In this document: positions 37,885 through 47,963 of the stretch, one piece after another
How the letters are laid out: each line of letters begins with the position of its first letter
How positions within the stretch are numbered: position 1 is the stretch's first letter
Origin: Diphasiastrum complanatum
Lineage: Eukaryota; Streptophyta; Lycopodiopsida; Lycopodiales; Lycopodiaceae
Direction: 5' to 3'
DNA length: 64,000 bases
NCBI GenBank assembly: GCA_029204225.1
Contig: CM055093.1
Span: forward strand, 17,263,041-17,327,040
Program-made: the position numbers and the translations under genes
Notes under the pieces: model-generated
Told to the model about the DNA's origin: nothing
What the model saw: the letters and a program-made list of their open reading frames with translations, nothing else
Database searches by the model: none

Positions 37885-38532
37885 AAGGCTGAAAAATCAG
37901 AGATCGCCCTTCAAGGGTAAAAAAAAAGTTTGCGATAAAGACGGGGAGCAATCCCGATGCGCGATGAAGTTGGGTGGGAGTGGCTTTCTAAGCATCTAGG
38001 CGTGTTTCTATTGTCAGGGGTAGGGTTGCGAACACAAACAGCAGTGTAGGAGGGTGAGCTGAAATTGAGGCGGATGTAGGACGCCAGCTATGGTGGAGTG
38101 TGGGCGTCCAAGAGAGGTAGTAAACGGCAAAAAAAAATTGGATCAAAAAGATGGGTTGGTAGGGCACTAGGAGTGGTTGATGGAAGGTGGCGAATAGGGG
38201 CAGCAGAAAGCAGAAATTTTCAGCAAAGGAAGGAGCAGTAGGGCGCTGGTCAGCAAGCATGAGGGCGCCCAATAGGGCAGCAAATAGGAGGCAGTAGGGC
38301 GCCCAAAATAGGGGAGGAAAAAGGTTGAAAATGCAGCAGTAGGCAGCCAGCAAGAGGGCGCTAGAAATGGGCAGCAAGTGGGCGCCTGTCCTCCTCCGAT
38401 CCGTCGTGAAAATCTGCAAGACAAGTGTGGAGAAATGCTGAAGTTCCAGCTGAAAAATGGTGAAGACCCAAGCTGAAGATGGGCGCCCTCCTGTGAGAGA
38501 AAAATCTACTTAATGGAGATGCTCAGGAAAGT
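37885..38532 (-). other. Gypsy-1 leader, right part
   Basis: The leader resumes after Copia-2. It is rich in repeated minus-strand gcgccc/gggcgc words (38030-38490). The minus frames across it (37988-38424) have no recognisable domain. No gene supported. Confidence 0.6.
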
Positions 38533-38544
38533 GCTCTGATACCA
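38533..38544 (-). other. Primer-binding site of Gypsy-1
   Basis: Minus-strand TGGTATCAGAGC lies immediately after the LTR end (..cataact), complementary to initiator Met tRNA. Confidence 0.88.
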
Positions 38545-38995
38545 AGTTATGAACGTAGCCACGGCTGATCTAGATTTAGTCTATGAAAGCATCACATAAG
38601 CAAGACTTAACCCTAGAAAGCAGGAGAGAAAAAGCTTAAAGAGACTAAAGAAGGAGATCATATCATAAGCCAAGTAACAAATGACACAGAATCCCTACTT
38701 ATAGCCAAGAGGAAGCCCTAAAAGGAAGCTTCCAGTGGCTAGGGCCAAACTGAGAGAGAAAATGGTGCGCCCTCCAAGAAGGCCCCCACTCTCAGTAATA
38801 TGACCAAATAACCAATATAGTGAATCATAGGGCCCAAGGCCAATAATATGGTCTAAATGTCAATAATAGGGCACAAGGCCAACCATATAGTCTAAATGTC
38901 AAATAATGAATAAAAAAGGGCCCAAAGCCTGCCTATGCATAAAGTAAAGTAAATGTAAATGGACATGGCGAATGTAATGAGCCAAGTCCATAACT
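38545..38995 (-). repeat. Gypsy-1 5' LTR (right), 451 bp, complete
   Basis: Plus-strand AGTTATGAACG to GTCCATAACT, with a 7-bp inverted terminal repeat agttatg/cataact. The primer site abuts its left end. Matching pieces of the other LTR are 26261-26640 (same strand) and 27820-27895 (inverted). The outermost bases are not the usual TG..CA. Confidence 0.82.
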
Positions 38996-40740
38996 TGTTG
39001 GCTGAGAAATCAATCAAGGCATGACCTGACAATATCAGGCTAAAACATGACCCTACAATGCATAGTATCTGGCAACAATAAGACCCTATAATGCATTGAA
39101 ATATTTGAAACATGACCTATTAAATTCCTCATAAACAAAGCCCCGATTTGACACCCTTAAATGTTTTTTTTTTGCATTCCAAGACAAAATCCCGGATCAC
39201 AATCCGAAGTGCCTTATGGAACACATTCTGGATTGTCGTCTGCAACTAAGCTGATGCATGTACAGACTTTCCTTGTTACCATACTCTTTGTTACTTCATG
39301 AATACACTTGTTGGTAAGGACTAACAAAATTCTCATCAGTTTTCCTTTTGTCTGTGCTTTTTGTGTGCTTTTGGAATGCTTTTATAAATAGAAAGTTAGA
39401 AAAGTTTTAGTAGGTTATTGGGGCTTACGTTTTCCTTAGTTGCACTGAAATTTTATTACAAGCTTGTTTGATGGTTTTGGAAATACCATTCAGCTATTCT
39501 TGGTGATTTCTGTTTTTACTTCATATTCTAGAGAATCATATGTTGGAGAACGATGGGAAAGGGCTACATCAAATTGGATGGGTATATGTTTGCAACTTTT
39601 TTAATTTGGAGTCGTTATTGAATGAAGTCCGTGCTCATCCTATGTCGAGGAGCCAGAGAGCTCAAAGATGGGCGAAGAAAGATCGAATCACGGGAATTCG
39701 ACCGCCTACATCTGTGCAAAAGTTTCCCAATGCTTCTTGTACAATAGAAGAAAAAACCCAACCTATGCTTCTTCAAACGTGCAACTTCACCACAGTATAA
39801 ACTAGAGTTAATAAGATTTGAAGTTTCAAATCAATAAACTAACGTGACATGCTTTTAGCGATAAACTGAAGAACACTCCATTTGCTGCTTTAGTCAGCAC
39901 TGGGTCTACCTAAGAGAATCTGGATTTCCTCCAAACCTAGATAGTAACATATGCTTGGGTACTGATGAGACAAAGTAGTATTGGTTGGCTAAGATTTTTT
40001 GTTTATTATATTCTATATTATAAGCGTATAAATCTTTCTGTAGAAGGTGCCTATGAGTAAGCAAATTCTTATCCCTCAAACATTTGAACTGCTATTTTAA
40101 ACCTTCTGCCTCTTCAGAAGAAGATGAATTAGAGAAAAGTTAGGCCTTTGATGAGCAATGAAACCAAATATTGCTCTTAAGATGTCCTTTATGTGGTGAA
40201 ACTTACAAACTGCAGTTACTAGCTGTTTCATTTTCTTTAAGGATACAAGGTATATTTCACAAGGAAAAAAGAATGCAGAATTCAATGCAGTGCCACTCTA
40301 AAATCTCCTTGAAGGGTAGATTTAGGAGGTTTGAAATAAGGCAATTGAGTTCATTAAATGCCAATGCAATACTTCTTGCGAAGCTCTTATCTGCAAGTTC
40401 TGTTCAACAATCATCTAAGAAAGATCTGATAGCGGTTAGACATTGTACAATTGGTTGGTCAGAAATTCTGACTTATCTATAAATTATGGTACCTATAGGC
40501 GCTAATCCATCTATAAATCGTGGTGGTTGGAATATTTTGTGCATTTGACCTGCATTGAGTGTTGGCAATGACAATGAGCTTAGGAACATGTAAGCATGAT
40601 GACCCAAACTAGCGTACTCATGAGTGCACCTTGTGAGGTCAAGAAAAATTGGTCACATGTTTTTGAAAATTCTGTTCAATGTGATTCTATGTTTTGTACA
40701 GATAAGTACTGAGCTTGTAACAATCAGTTTTTTTTATCAG
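38996..40740 (+). other. Unassigned stretch upstream of the LDL3 fragment
   Basis: AT-rich, intron-like sequence. Two near-repeats (catgaccctacaatgcat, aagaccctataatgcattg) lie at 39044-39090. Open frames at 39540-39800 and 40171-40482 resemble no family I know. It may be intron or upstream sequence of the LDL3 fragment that follows; a pyrimidine tract and tttatcag at its right end form an acceptor site. Confidence 0.4.
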
Positions 40741-41576
40741 GGATATATAAACATTGGCCTTGTAAACGAAAAGTTGAGGTTACCTATTGATGGAGGTCAA
40801 GCTAGTCCCAAACACCACAGCAATTGGTGAGTCTTCTGCTGCTTTTTCATAGGGAGTATATGTTGGTGTATATGAACCCTCTAGACTTCAAAGCGATTTG
40901 AAACCTATGGACTTGCAAATGACAAAAGTGGCAGAAGGAAACTTAGGGCAGACAGCTATTGACAAACATCAAGTTCAAAGTCCCTTTCTAGAAGATGTAT
41001 CTACTAGTTTGTATAATTATGATGTTCAGATACTCGGAACTATTGAGGTAAATAATGAAGTCACAACCGAGAGGATGGAGAAGCAGGAATTTCTCAATTC
41101 CATGAGTGGGGTATGCCCGTCATATGAGTCAAAAGCTCCTCATACCTGCGAAAAATGGGGTAGTAAAAAGGGGTTATTAAAGTAAAAACAAAGACCGGAG
41201 AAGAATTTATTGGGGAGGCAGTGTTAGTAACCATTCCCCTTGGCTGTTTAAAGGCAGACACAATGAAATTTCTTCCCTCATTGCCCAATTGGAAATTGTC
41301 ATCCATCAAAAAGCTTGGGTTTGGTGTGCTGAATATAGTGGTTTTGGAGTTTGCCAATGTGTTTTGGGCTATTTTGGTGCAACTGCTGAAGACACAGACT
41401 CAAGAGGTAGGTGGTGTTTTATGTTTTGGAATTTAAAGAGAATGGTGGACGCTCCGATTCTGGTTGCTCTAGTTGTAAAAAAAGTAGCTCTCGAAGGGGA
41501 GAAAGTGGCAAGTGCTGAGCAGGTAGGAAAGCTTTATGGAGAGAAATCTGTGCCAGAGCCTATAATTTGCATTTGG

Positions 41577-41768
41577 GCTGATAGTGGACAGCTGGCACAT
41601 TTTCATTGGCTCTGAACATAGACGTTCAGAGCCATAGTGCAACAACCTGTCAACGAAAGGGCAGTTGAAGGGCCCAAATGGCAAATTATGCCCGTTACCA
41701 GGTGTGTGAAGGCCACCTGCTACACACGGTAGCGGGCCTGCTCACGCTCGCTACCTAGTCCATAGCGT
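41577..41768. other. ~190-bp insert in LDL3 pseudogene, with hairpin
   Basis: It interrupts the oxidase reading between PEPIICI and VTSWESDEYSRGAYS. It contains a perfect 11-bp hairpin at 41607-41634 (tggctctgaac, loop atagac, gttcagagcca). It could be a small non-autonomous element or retained intronic sequence; ends are approximate. Confidence 0.6.
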
Positions 41769-41928
41769 TAGTTGTTACAAGTTGGGAAAGTGATGAATAC
41801 AGTAGAGGTGCTTACTCATATGTCGCATTGGGTGCATCGGGTGAGGATTATGGTATCATAGGTGGTCCTGTTGAAAATTGCCTACTCTTTGATGGTGAGG
41901 CAACTTGTAAAGAGTCTCCAGAATCAAC

Positions 41929-42118
41929 ATGAGGGTCCGGGCCTGACACGGGCATTCTGTGTCCACGTCTGGACCCGGACGCGTCCGACCCCTAGACACG
42001 GTGTCTGATGCATCCTTTTTTTAAATTTTAACCCTAATTAACACTAAAAACAAAATTTAAAAAGAAAAAAGGGTGGACGCGTCCACCGCTGGCGCATCCG
42101 GACCGTCCACTATCCACT
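41929..42118. other. Second ~190-bp insert in LDL3 pseudogene, GC-rich
   Basis: It lies between ATCKESPEST and DPDTVGGAI, residues that adjoin in the family. It is rich in cgcgtcc, gtccgg and a ggtggacgcgtccacc palindrome (about 42071-42086) around an AT-rich centre. No clear target duplication. Probably a small mobile element; ends are approximate. Confidence 0.6.
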
Positions 42119-42514
42119 TCCTTAGATCCAGATACAGTCGGTGGTGCCATAATAAGTGGAATTAGAGAGGCTGTTCGAATTGTCGATATTCTGGAGAATG
42201 GGGTAGAACTGACCAAAGAGGCAGAAACTATGGAAGTTGAACAAGGAGAGTCCTAGAGAGAGAGAAACGAGGTTAGAAACATCAACAAGAGGCTTTCAGC
42301 TGTAGATCCATCAAATGTTTTACTTGGTGACACAACAAAGTTGGACGGGGAGCTGAAGCCAATCTCTCGTGCAAATTTGCTAAAAGACATGTTTGGTGAT
42401 GCCAAGATGACTGCAGCACGTATATTGCCAGCAAAGGAAATGCTCCAGCAGCCCATCTCAATGGTTGGAAGCATCGCCGGTACTAAAGCTGGCCTAGCTA
42501 TGCTTAACTCCTAG

Positions 42515-42915
42515 ATTCTGGTATGGTCTTGGGTAGTAGTTTAAACTTTAATCTTCTTTGTGCATCTTGTCTGTCCTTTTTCTGACTGTCCCTTGTAAAT
42601 GGTCAATGCCATTTTCTCCTTGGTAAATCTAATGAACAATGAAGTGATTTTTTTCCATGGGTGAAACGGGGGAAATCATGTTTCAGCCCCTCCAAGGTTA
42701 TATGTTACAATAGGCTAATTAGTGTGACAAATTGCTATTCTTCTAACTCATAAAGCATCAAATTATTTTTGTCAATCAGTGTGTACTTATGATGTTAGTA
42801 GCTCTCCTTGTTAAAACACCAATATTATGTCTTTTGTCAAGAAACTATCAGCTTATGCAATGATTTTATTATCTTGCTTTAAGTCTTTAATGAAGCAGCA
42901 ACCAATAAATTTTTT
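42515..42915 (+). other. Flank after the LDL3 pseudogene
   Basis: Unremarkable AT-rich sequence; the LDL3 frame continues a few codons past the 42512 stop (ILVWSW) and is then lost. No gene. Confidence 0.4.
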
Positions 42916-43775
42916 TTAGCAAGGTTGGAAAAAAGCAAACTTGATCACACTTGAAAATCCTGAATTGAATTGAATTGGAATAACACCAACTATATCTTGT
43001 GTGATATTATCTTCATCTTGGACTTGCTCGGTTGATTGAGAGTTTGATTTCCATTTGATTCGTGCTTCCGCTGTAGCTTGTTTGACATGGCAATTCGATG
43101 ATGAATGTCCGCTTTTTGCAATAGAAACAAGGGCTTTGTACCTTATTTGTTGAAGAAGAAGAAATTTGCTTTTGCTTCGCCTTAGATGGATCGTCCTTGA
43201 ACCAACAATATACTTCTTTGTGACTTTTCCTAGAAATAGAACACTTAGAATTGTTAGAACCATCAATACGTTGTTTCTTTTTATTTTTTGGATTTTTCTT
43301 GTTGTTGTATGCAACAAAAGCTTGAGATTGTGCATTAATTTTTGCTGTCCCATAAATTTGGGATCTTGATTCTTCTTGATGAAGAATTCTAGCCACATCA
43401 TCGTAGCTTGGCGGTTTCTCTCTAACATTTAATGTGGTGACAAGATGCTAGATTTGTGGAGGAAGCCCATTGAGGATGACCCTAACAATGTCTAGGTCAT
43501 CTACATCCTTGCCTACATCCTTCAATTGATCTACCACATCTTTGATTCTCATCAAGTATGGTGTCATAGCTTCTCTCTCATTCATCTTCAAGGTATGAAA
43601 CTTTTTTGAGGGAGAGGATCCTAGTGGTGGAAGATGTCTCAAACATTTGTTGGAATTCTGCCCAACCATCCCTAGATGATTTGACATTAACGACATGTGG
43701 AATAACGCTATCCTTAATAGACATATTGATTATGGCTAGTGCTCTACTAGCTCTTTTATCAAAAACCTTTTTCTC
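42916..43775 (-). pseudogene. Copia gag fragment (third family)
   Basis: The minus strand reads a UBN2-type gag in changing frames: RASRALAIINMSIKDSV, WAEFQQMFE, LKKFHTLKMNEREAM, RIKDVVDQLKDVG, VILNGLPPQ and, after a stop near 43448, a CCHC knuckle split by a frameshift (CFYCKK, then SGHSSSNC). Protease and everything after it are absent. Its right edge at about 43775 is exactly where Helitron sequence begins. Confidence 0.82.
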
Positions 43776-45377
43776 TTGAAAATTGTATCCTCCTCATCAG
43801 ACGTACATAAAGATCTCATAAATTTTTATCGTGAACAATTACTATTATACAAATCATTTTCTAATACAAAGAACACAATACACGAACCGTTTTCTACATA
43901 CAAACATGCTTACGATTATTATCATTTTTATAATAGAACACAATCGCAAACATTTTATTTTGGTTTGAATACATCCATAAGTGATTCACAACGAAACACA
44001 TCTTCGTCAATGAACACATCTTCATTGAACATGAACACATTAAATTACAATGAACATACATGTTGTTATAATATCAACCTTGATATTCCTCCAAAAAAAA
44101 AAACTGATATGTGACCATCTAACCAAATACATCTAACATGCAATATTCTCGACAAAAATAAATATTTTGAATATATACGATCGTTAAATATGGAACAGCA
44201 CCTCGTTTTTACAAATACTATGTATCGCAAACAAATCCGACCAAAACAAAAAAATTCATTTGTTTTTGATCGATGGAGCGGGAACTAAACATTTACCTTG
44301 TTAGTTTTAGTACAAGGTTTATTACGTCATTACTACAATTTTAAATCAACTCACCAAAAACCTTATTATTAGCATATACTGGAAAAGCAGCGTTCAATAT
44401 ACATGGTACCACAATTCATTCGGCCCTTCATATTCCTATAACTACAGTACATCTTACATCATTATCTTTTGATACGTTACAAAAACTTTCAATTACATAC
44501 AAATACTTACAACTTGTAGTATATATCCTTGATTAATCATAGGACATTCCAATTTGCAGATCAACGACTACGTGCAATCAAACATAAATCCGATGAATTT
44601 TTTGGAGGCCTTGATGTCATTACATGTGGTGACATGTTCCAAGTTGGGCCCGTACGTGATTCTTGGATATTTGAAATGAAAGACAAAACAATGAATTTAT
44701 TTGGAAAGTCCTATTGGCACACATTGCCCAAATGCTACGAACTATCACAAACAATGCGTCAAGAAAATACAGATTTTATTGATGTGTTAAATAGACTACG
44801 TGAAACACAACACAACAACATTGATTTAGATTGGCTAAATAGTCATTGCTACATACCATATTTATCCAAATACACCATACATATGTCAAACAAACAAAAC
44901 TGTGCATGAATACAATAGACAAGCTTTTGAAAATGCAATTGGTAAAACATTTATTTTTCAATCTATCGACATACGTTCTAATACATGCAGCAACAAAATT
45001 TCAATCCCTGATAATCCCACCCAAACTGCTGCACTCTTGAAAACAATACAAGTTAAAACCGAAATGCTCGTCGAAATTTGTGGCACAAATATTAATATTG
45101 AAGATGGACTTGTGAATGGTGCAGATTGTATTTTTCAAACAAAAATGACAATTCAAGTAATTGACACTATATGGATTGATTTTTTTGATATAACAATAGG
45201 TACGAAAACAAAGTATGAACATTCTCATATATATGAATTTGAGGATATAAACAAAAAATGGACTCCAACTCACTAAAAGAATTTCAAATTGGACACTTGG
45301 CTTTAAATACAGTAATTAGAAAACAATTTTCAATCCATGTTGCAATTGCACGTAGAATACATTGTGCACAAGGTCAC
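43776..45377 (+). pseudogene. Helitron-type PIF1 helicase remnant
   Basis: Order: DLINFYREQLLLYKSF (start of the Helitron helicase region), QHLVFTNTMYRKQIRPKQ, a decayed Walker A region near 44275 (DGAGTKH in one frame), LVQGLLRHYYNFKS. An open frame follows at 44529-44909 (QRLRAIKHKSDEFFGGLDVI, CGDMFQVGPVRDSWIF, LSQTMRQENTDFIDVLNR) and another at 44902-45276 (DGLVNGADCIF). The end is FQIGHLALNTVIRKQF and VAIARRIHCAQG, the last PIF1 motif. Replication-initiator (Rep) sequence and Helitron ends were not found. Frameshifts and stops make it inactive. It is cut by LINE sequence at about 45378. Confidence 0.82.
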
Positions 45378-45850
45378 CTCTAATCTATGCGTGAGCTTGA
45401 AGATGAGGCACACTTCATACTTTGATGCCCAGTTTATTATAAGATCTGTGATCCATATTATTGTCTTTATCGGGATGGTCTGCATACACTTACCAATTTT
45501 TTCTCTTATCCTGGGTGTTTCGGGCTTCTTATCCATGAGATTCTTTTACTTCGTCAGTCAATTTTGCCTTTGCACGATCATATGGGCATAGACTCTAAGT
45601 AGTTGCTAGTTACGAGATACTTTCAGACCCGAGCCCGTGATGAGAATTTAGATGATGATATTGACATACATGTCCCACCACGGAACAAAACTCATCACAG
45701 TTGCAGACAGTTAGTATAGCCTTCATCTCGACGTACTGTTCAGCGAACACTTTAAACCTAGTTTACTCGATCTCTCTTCTTCACCTGTCCCGGGTTGTGG
45801 GCATCCCTGTTTTTTCCTAGTCATCAGTCCTACCTGGCCATGGTTGTGGA
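45378..45850 (+). mobile_element. Second LINE 3'-end fragment
   Basis: The plus strand reads ELEDEAHFIL, stop, CPVYYKI, YRDGLHTL and later TRYFQTRARDE..DDDIDIHVPPR, matching EVEDEAHFLLRCPLYYE, FRDGPHTL and RTRAHADDSDDEIPIVVPPR of the LINE at 24420-25316. It continues to the common gttgtggac/gttgtgggt word. It begins inside the zinc motif and lacks the (TTTC)n tail, so both ends are truncated, fused to Helitron on the left and gag on the right. Confidence 0.78.
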
Positions 45851-47100
45851 CTCTCGCAATCAGCTTTGGAAGTCACAAATGGAGTTGCTTAACCAGCAAC
45901 ACCAAGTGCAAATGGAGAAACTCACCAAAGAGTTTCAAAATACCTTGAAGTCTATCCAAAGTTCTATGTTGGGTTAGCTACCCAGTAGACAGGTAAATCA
46001 TAGACGCGAGAATATCTGGTGCCCTCATTGCAGGGGTGCACATACTAGCAACAAAAATCCTAGTGACCTGCTCCTGATAATAACCTAATACAATGTGACA
46101 TTTGTGATGTTTTGGGACACACGTCATTTTATTGCTACTATACCCAAGGTACAATTATCAAGAACAACAGGGGGACATCATCAGCCTCCTAGACCTCAAT
46201 TTGTTTTCCAACCTCCACCAAATCAATATCATCTGCGAAACAATCCACCCATTCATATTCAAGAGCTACCTAGGCAAAACACATCACCATACCTGCCTCA
46301 ATCAACGCTCTTAGGTCCATCTCCTAGGAGACCACCCAAAAACGGAAATCACCAAAATAGACCAAATAATTCAAATTCATTTTGTTGATCACTCATTTGA
46401 TGCTTCATACCACACCGACAACACATACCAAACTGGAAATTATGCGCCTTATCAAGAAGACACCTCATGTTCCCGTCCAGGAGATGAGTGTACAAACCAT
46501 CAAGACAATTCAGAAATGCTAGCCATCCAAGATGGCTACGCAATTGCCCAAGGGCCTATGAGCAACATGTGTTTCATCTGTGGTGAAACAGGCCACTTTA
46601 TGGTTGATTGTAAAGTAAAATTCCAATACCATGTCGAATGCCCTGACTATGTTAGAAAACACAATTTTAGGGATTGTCCAAAAGAACCGAATAGGATCCT
46701 ACCTATGCGTCATGTCTGTTGAGAACATGTTAGGTTCATCACTTGAGCATAACACCAAGCTCAACATCAGCACACCAACTTAGACAACCCTGTTGACCAT
46801 ATTATAGAAATACCTCAAATTCTTCTGAATCTGATGAATATCGATATTGCTAAGGGGAATAGCATCACTTTACTTATGCTCTATAAGGACTATCCAGCAG
46901 TATCCGCTATCTTAGATAGTGGATCAGGCGTAAACATTATGGATTTGTCACTAGCAAAGTCATGGGATTTCATCCAATTAGATCTCCCATGCTACAAGTT
47001 GCGCATGACTTTGAATATCGGTGTTGCTAAGGGGAATAGATCACTTTACCTATGCTCTATAAGGACTAGACTTAGAATAACAGTGTGCCAATCTATATAA
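45795..47100 (+). pseudogene. Ty3/Gypsy gag with several zinc knuckles, and protease
   Basis: Plus-strand frames give a coiled-coil piece (QMELLNQQHQVQMEKLTKEF), then WCPHCRGAHTS, the CCHC knuckle CDICDVLGHTSFYC (about 46095-46136), the CCHC knuckle CFICGETGHFMVDC (46570-46611) and CPDYVRKHNFRDCP. A retropepsin motif AVSAILDSGSGVNIMD is at about 46885-46935. Multiple knuckles followed by protease resemble plant Gypsy non-chromodomain gag. Stops break it. A word of about 52 bp (46838-46891) repeats at 47014-47067. RT and integrase are absent. Confidence 0.72.
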
Positions 47101-47870
47101 GTAATCCTGCCTCTTGTCGAGTGCAAGGATCTTATTACTCCTATCAATAATTAAACATTTCATATTCTCCATATAGGCTTTAGTAGGATTTGTATTTTCT
47201 GGAGTGTAAATCGATACAATGTTTTGACCACCAACATTTGGAAATGGGGCTACCATATAAGACAGCCGATATAAACACTCGACTAGTCCAGAGCAGAGAA
47301 AATGTTCATGCCTTTCCAATGCTTTGCTCTTTTTTTGTGAGATGGCTTGCACATCACATAATTTTTTGAGCATTTTCCAATGTCGCCAAAACACAATTTC
47401 AGGAACGTAAATTTGTTGTGCACATAGGCACTTATATCGTTTGGCTCCTCTGCATTATATAGAACAAATAGTACGAGCTGTAGATTTTGAACTAAAACAT
47501 TGCCTTGTCTCAAGTGGGTGCCGTTCTCGTAATATCCTTCAAAAACTGAACATCGTATGTCACGCATTGCCATTAGGCTCCCTTTGACTCCTTTGATGCT
47601 TTTCTCCAAGAATAGAACAATGACATATAATTTGTGTTGTGTCATTACAGTTGTCAAGCAGTGCGCCACCATTGACACGATAAAGCTCGAACTCAAAGAT
47701 TCTATGTAGTCAAATATGTACAAAGTCAGGACGATCCCAAAGAGATAGAGGAACATATATGAAATTTGACTCCTTTGTGCCACAACAGATGGCTTATGCA
47801 CCTTTGGAGGTTTTGACTTTACAAAACAATCTTCATCCATCGTTAGAGTTGCTTGTACCCTTGTCAATCC
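47050..47870 (-). other. Unrecognised minus-strand coding-like region
   Basis: Two overlapping open frames (47283-47867, 194 codons; 47050-47394, 114 codons) read through the stretch in different phases. The lower one contains RHEHFLCSGLVECLYRLSY, MVAPFPNVGGQNIVSIYTP and ENTNPTKAYMENMKCLII, which look protein-like. I do not recognise a family. Context is a TE graveyard, so a decayed transposon protein or a captured host fragment are both possible. Confidence 0.35.
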
Positions 47871-47963
47871 TTGCGCTTTCTATATGTCTTTCCTTCACCT
47901 TATGTACACCGTAATGGACCATAATGCGATCCTAAACGGTCCTAAACATATTAAGATACATAA

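Larger units (their letters stand above)
26261..38995 (-). mobile_element. Gypsy-1, chromodomain element with inverted integrase segment and nested Copia-2
   Basis: The LTR at 38545-38995 (451 bp) is complete. The left LTR is split: its outer 380 bp are 26261-26640 and its inner ~76 bp are found inverted at 27820-27895. Between LTRs on the minus strand lie leader, gag, protease, RT, RNase H and the start of integrase (down to 27896). The segment 26641-27895 carries the rest of integrase, chromodomain, purine tract and LTR start on the plus strand. One inversion with breakpoints in the 3' LTR and in integrase explains everything. Flanks tgtgg (26256-26260) and tgttg (38996-39000) may be the target duplication with one mutation. 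Copia-2 is nested in the leader. Shared LTR parts differ by about 2-3 percent. Confidence 0.85.
40741..42514 (+). pseudogene. LDL3: LSD1-like histone demethylase (LDL3-type) pseudogene, C-terminal part
   Basis: An 86-bp exon with splice signals on both sides (40741-40826) reads GYINIGLVNEKL, the end of a SWIRM domain. The amine-oxidase C-terminal half follows from 41182: VTIPLGCLKADTMKF, LGFGVLN, then after a frameshift near 41365 YFGATAEDTDSRGR, FMFWNLKRMVDAPILVALV, RGAYSYVALGASGEDY, ENCLLFDGEATCKE, DTVGGAIISGIREAVRIVDI. A plant LDL3-type tail ends the match (MFGDAKMTAARILPAKEML, SIAGTKAGLAMLNS). LSD1 enzymes remove methyl groups from histone H3 Lys4 using FAD. Lesions: the FAD-binding N-terminal oxidase region is missing, one frameshift, two inserts of about 190 bp, stops at 42254-42256 and 42512-42514. 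It is dead, and because intron signals remain it is not a processed copy. Confidence 0.85.

Noticed and set aside
38167-38424. Minus-strand frame with Cys/Phe-rich sequence in the Gypsy-1 leader
   Set aside because: It lies in the untranslated leader, overlaps another frame and shows only repeat-derived words.
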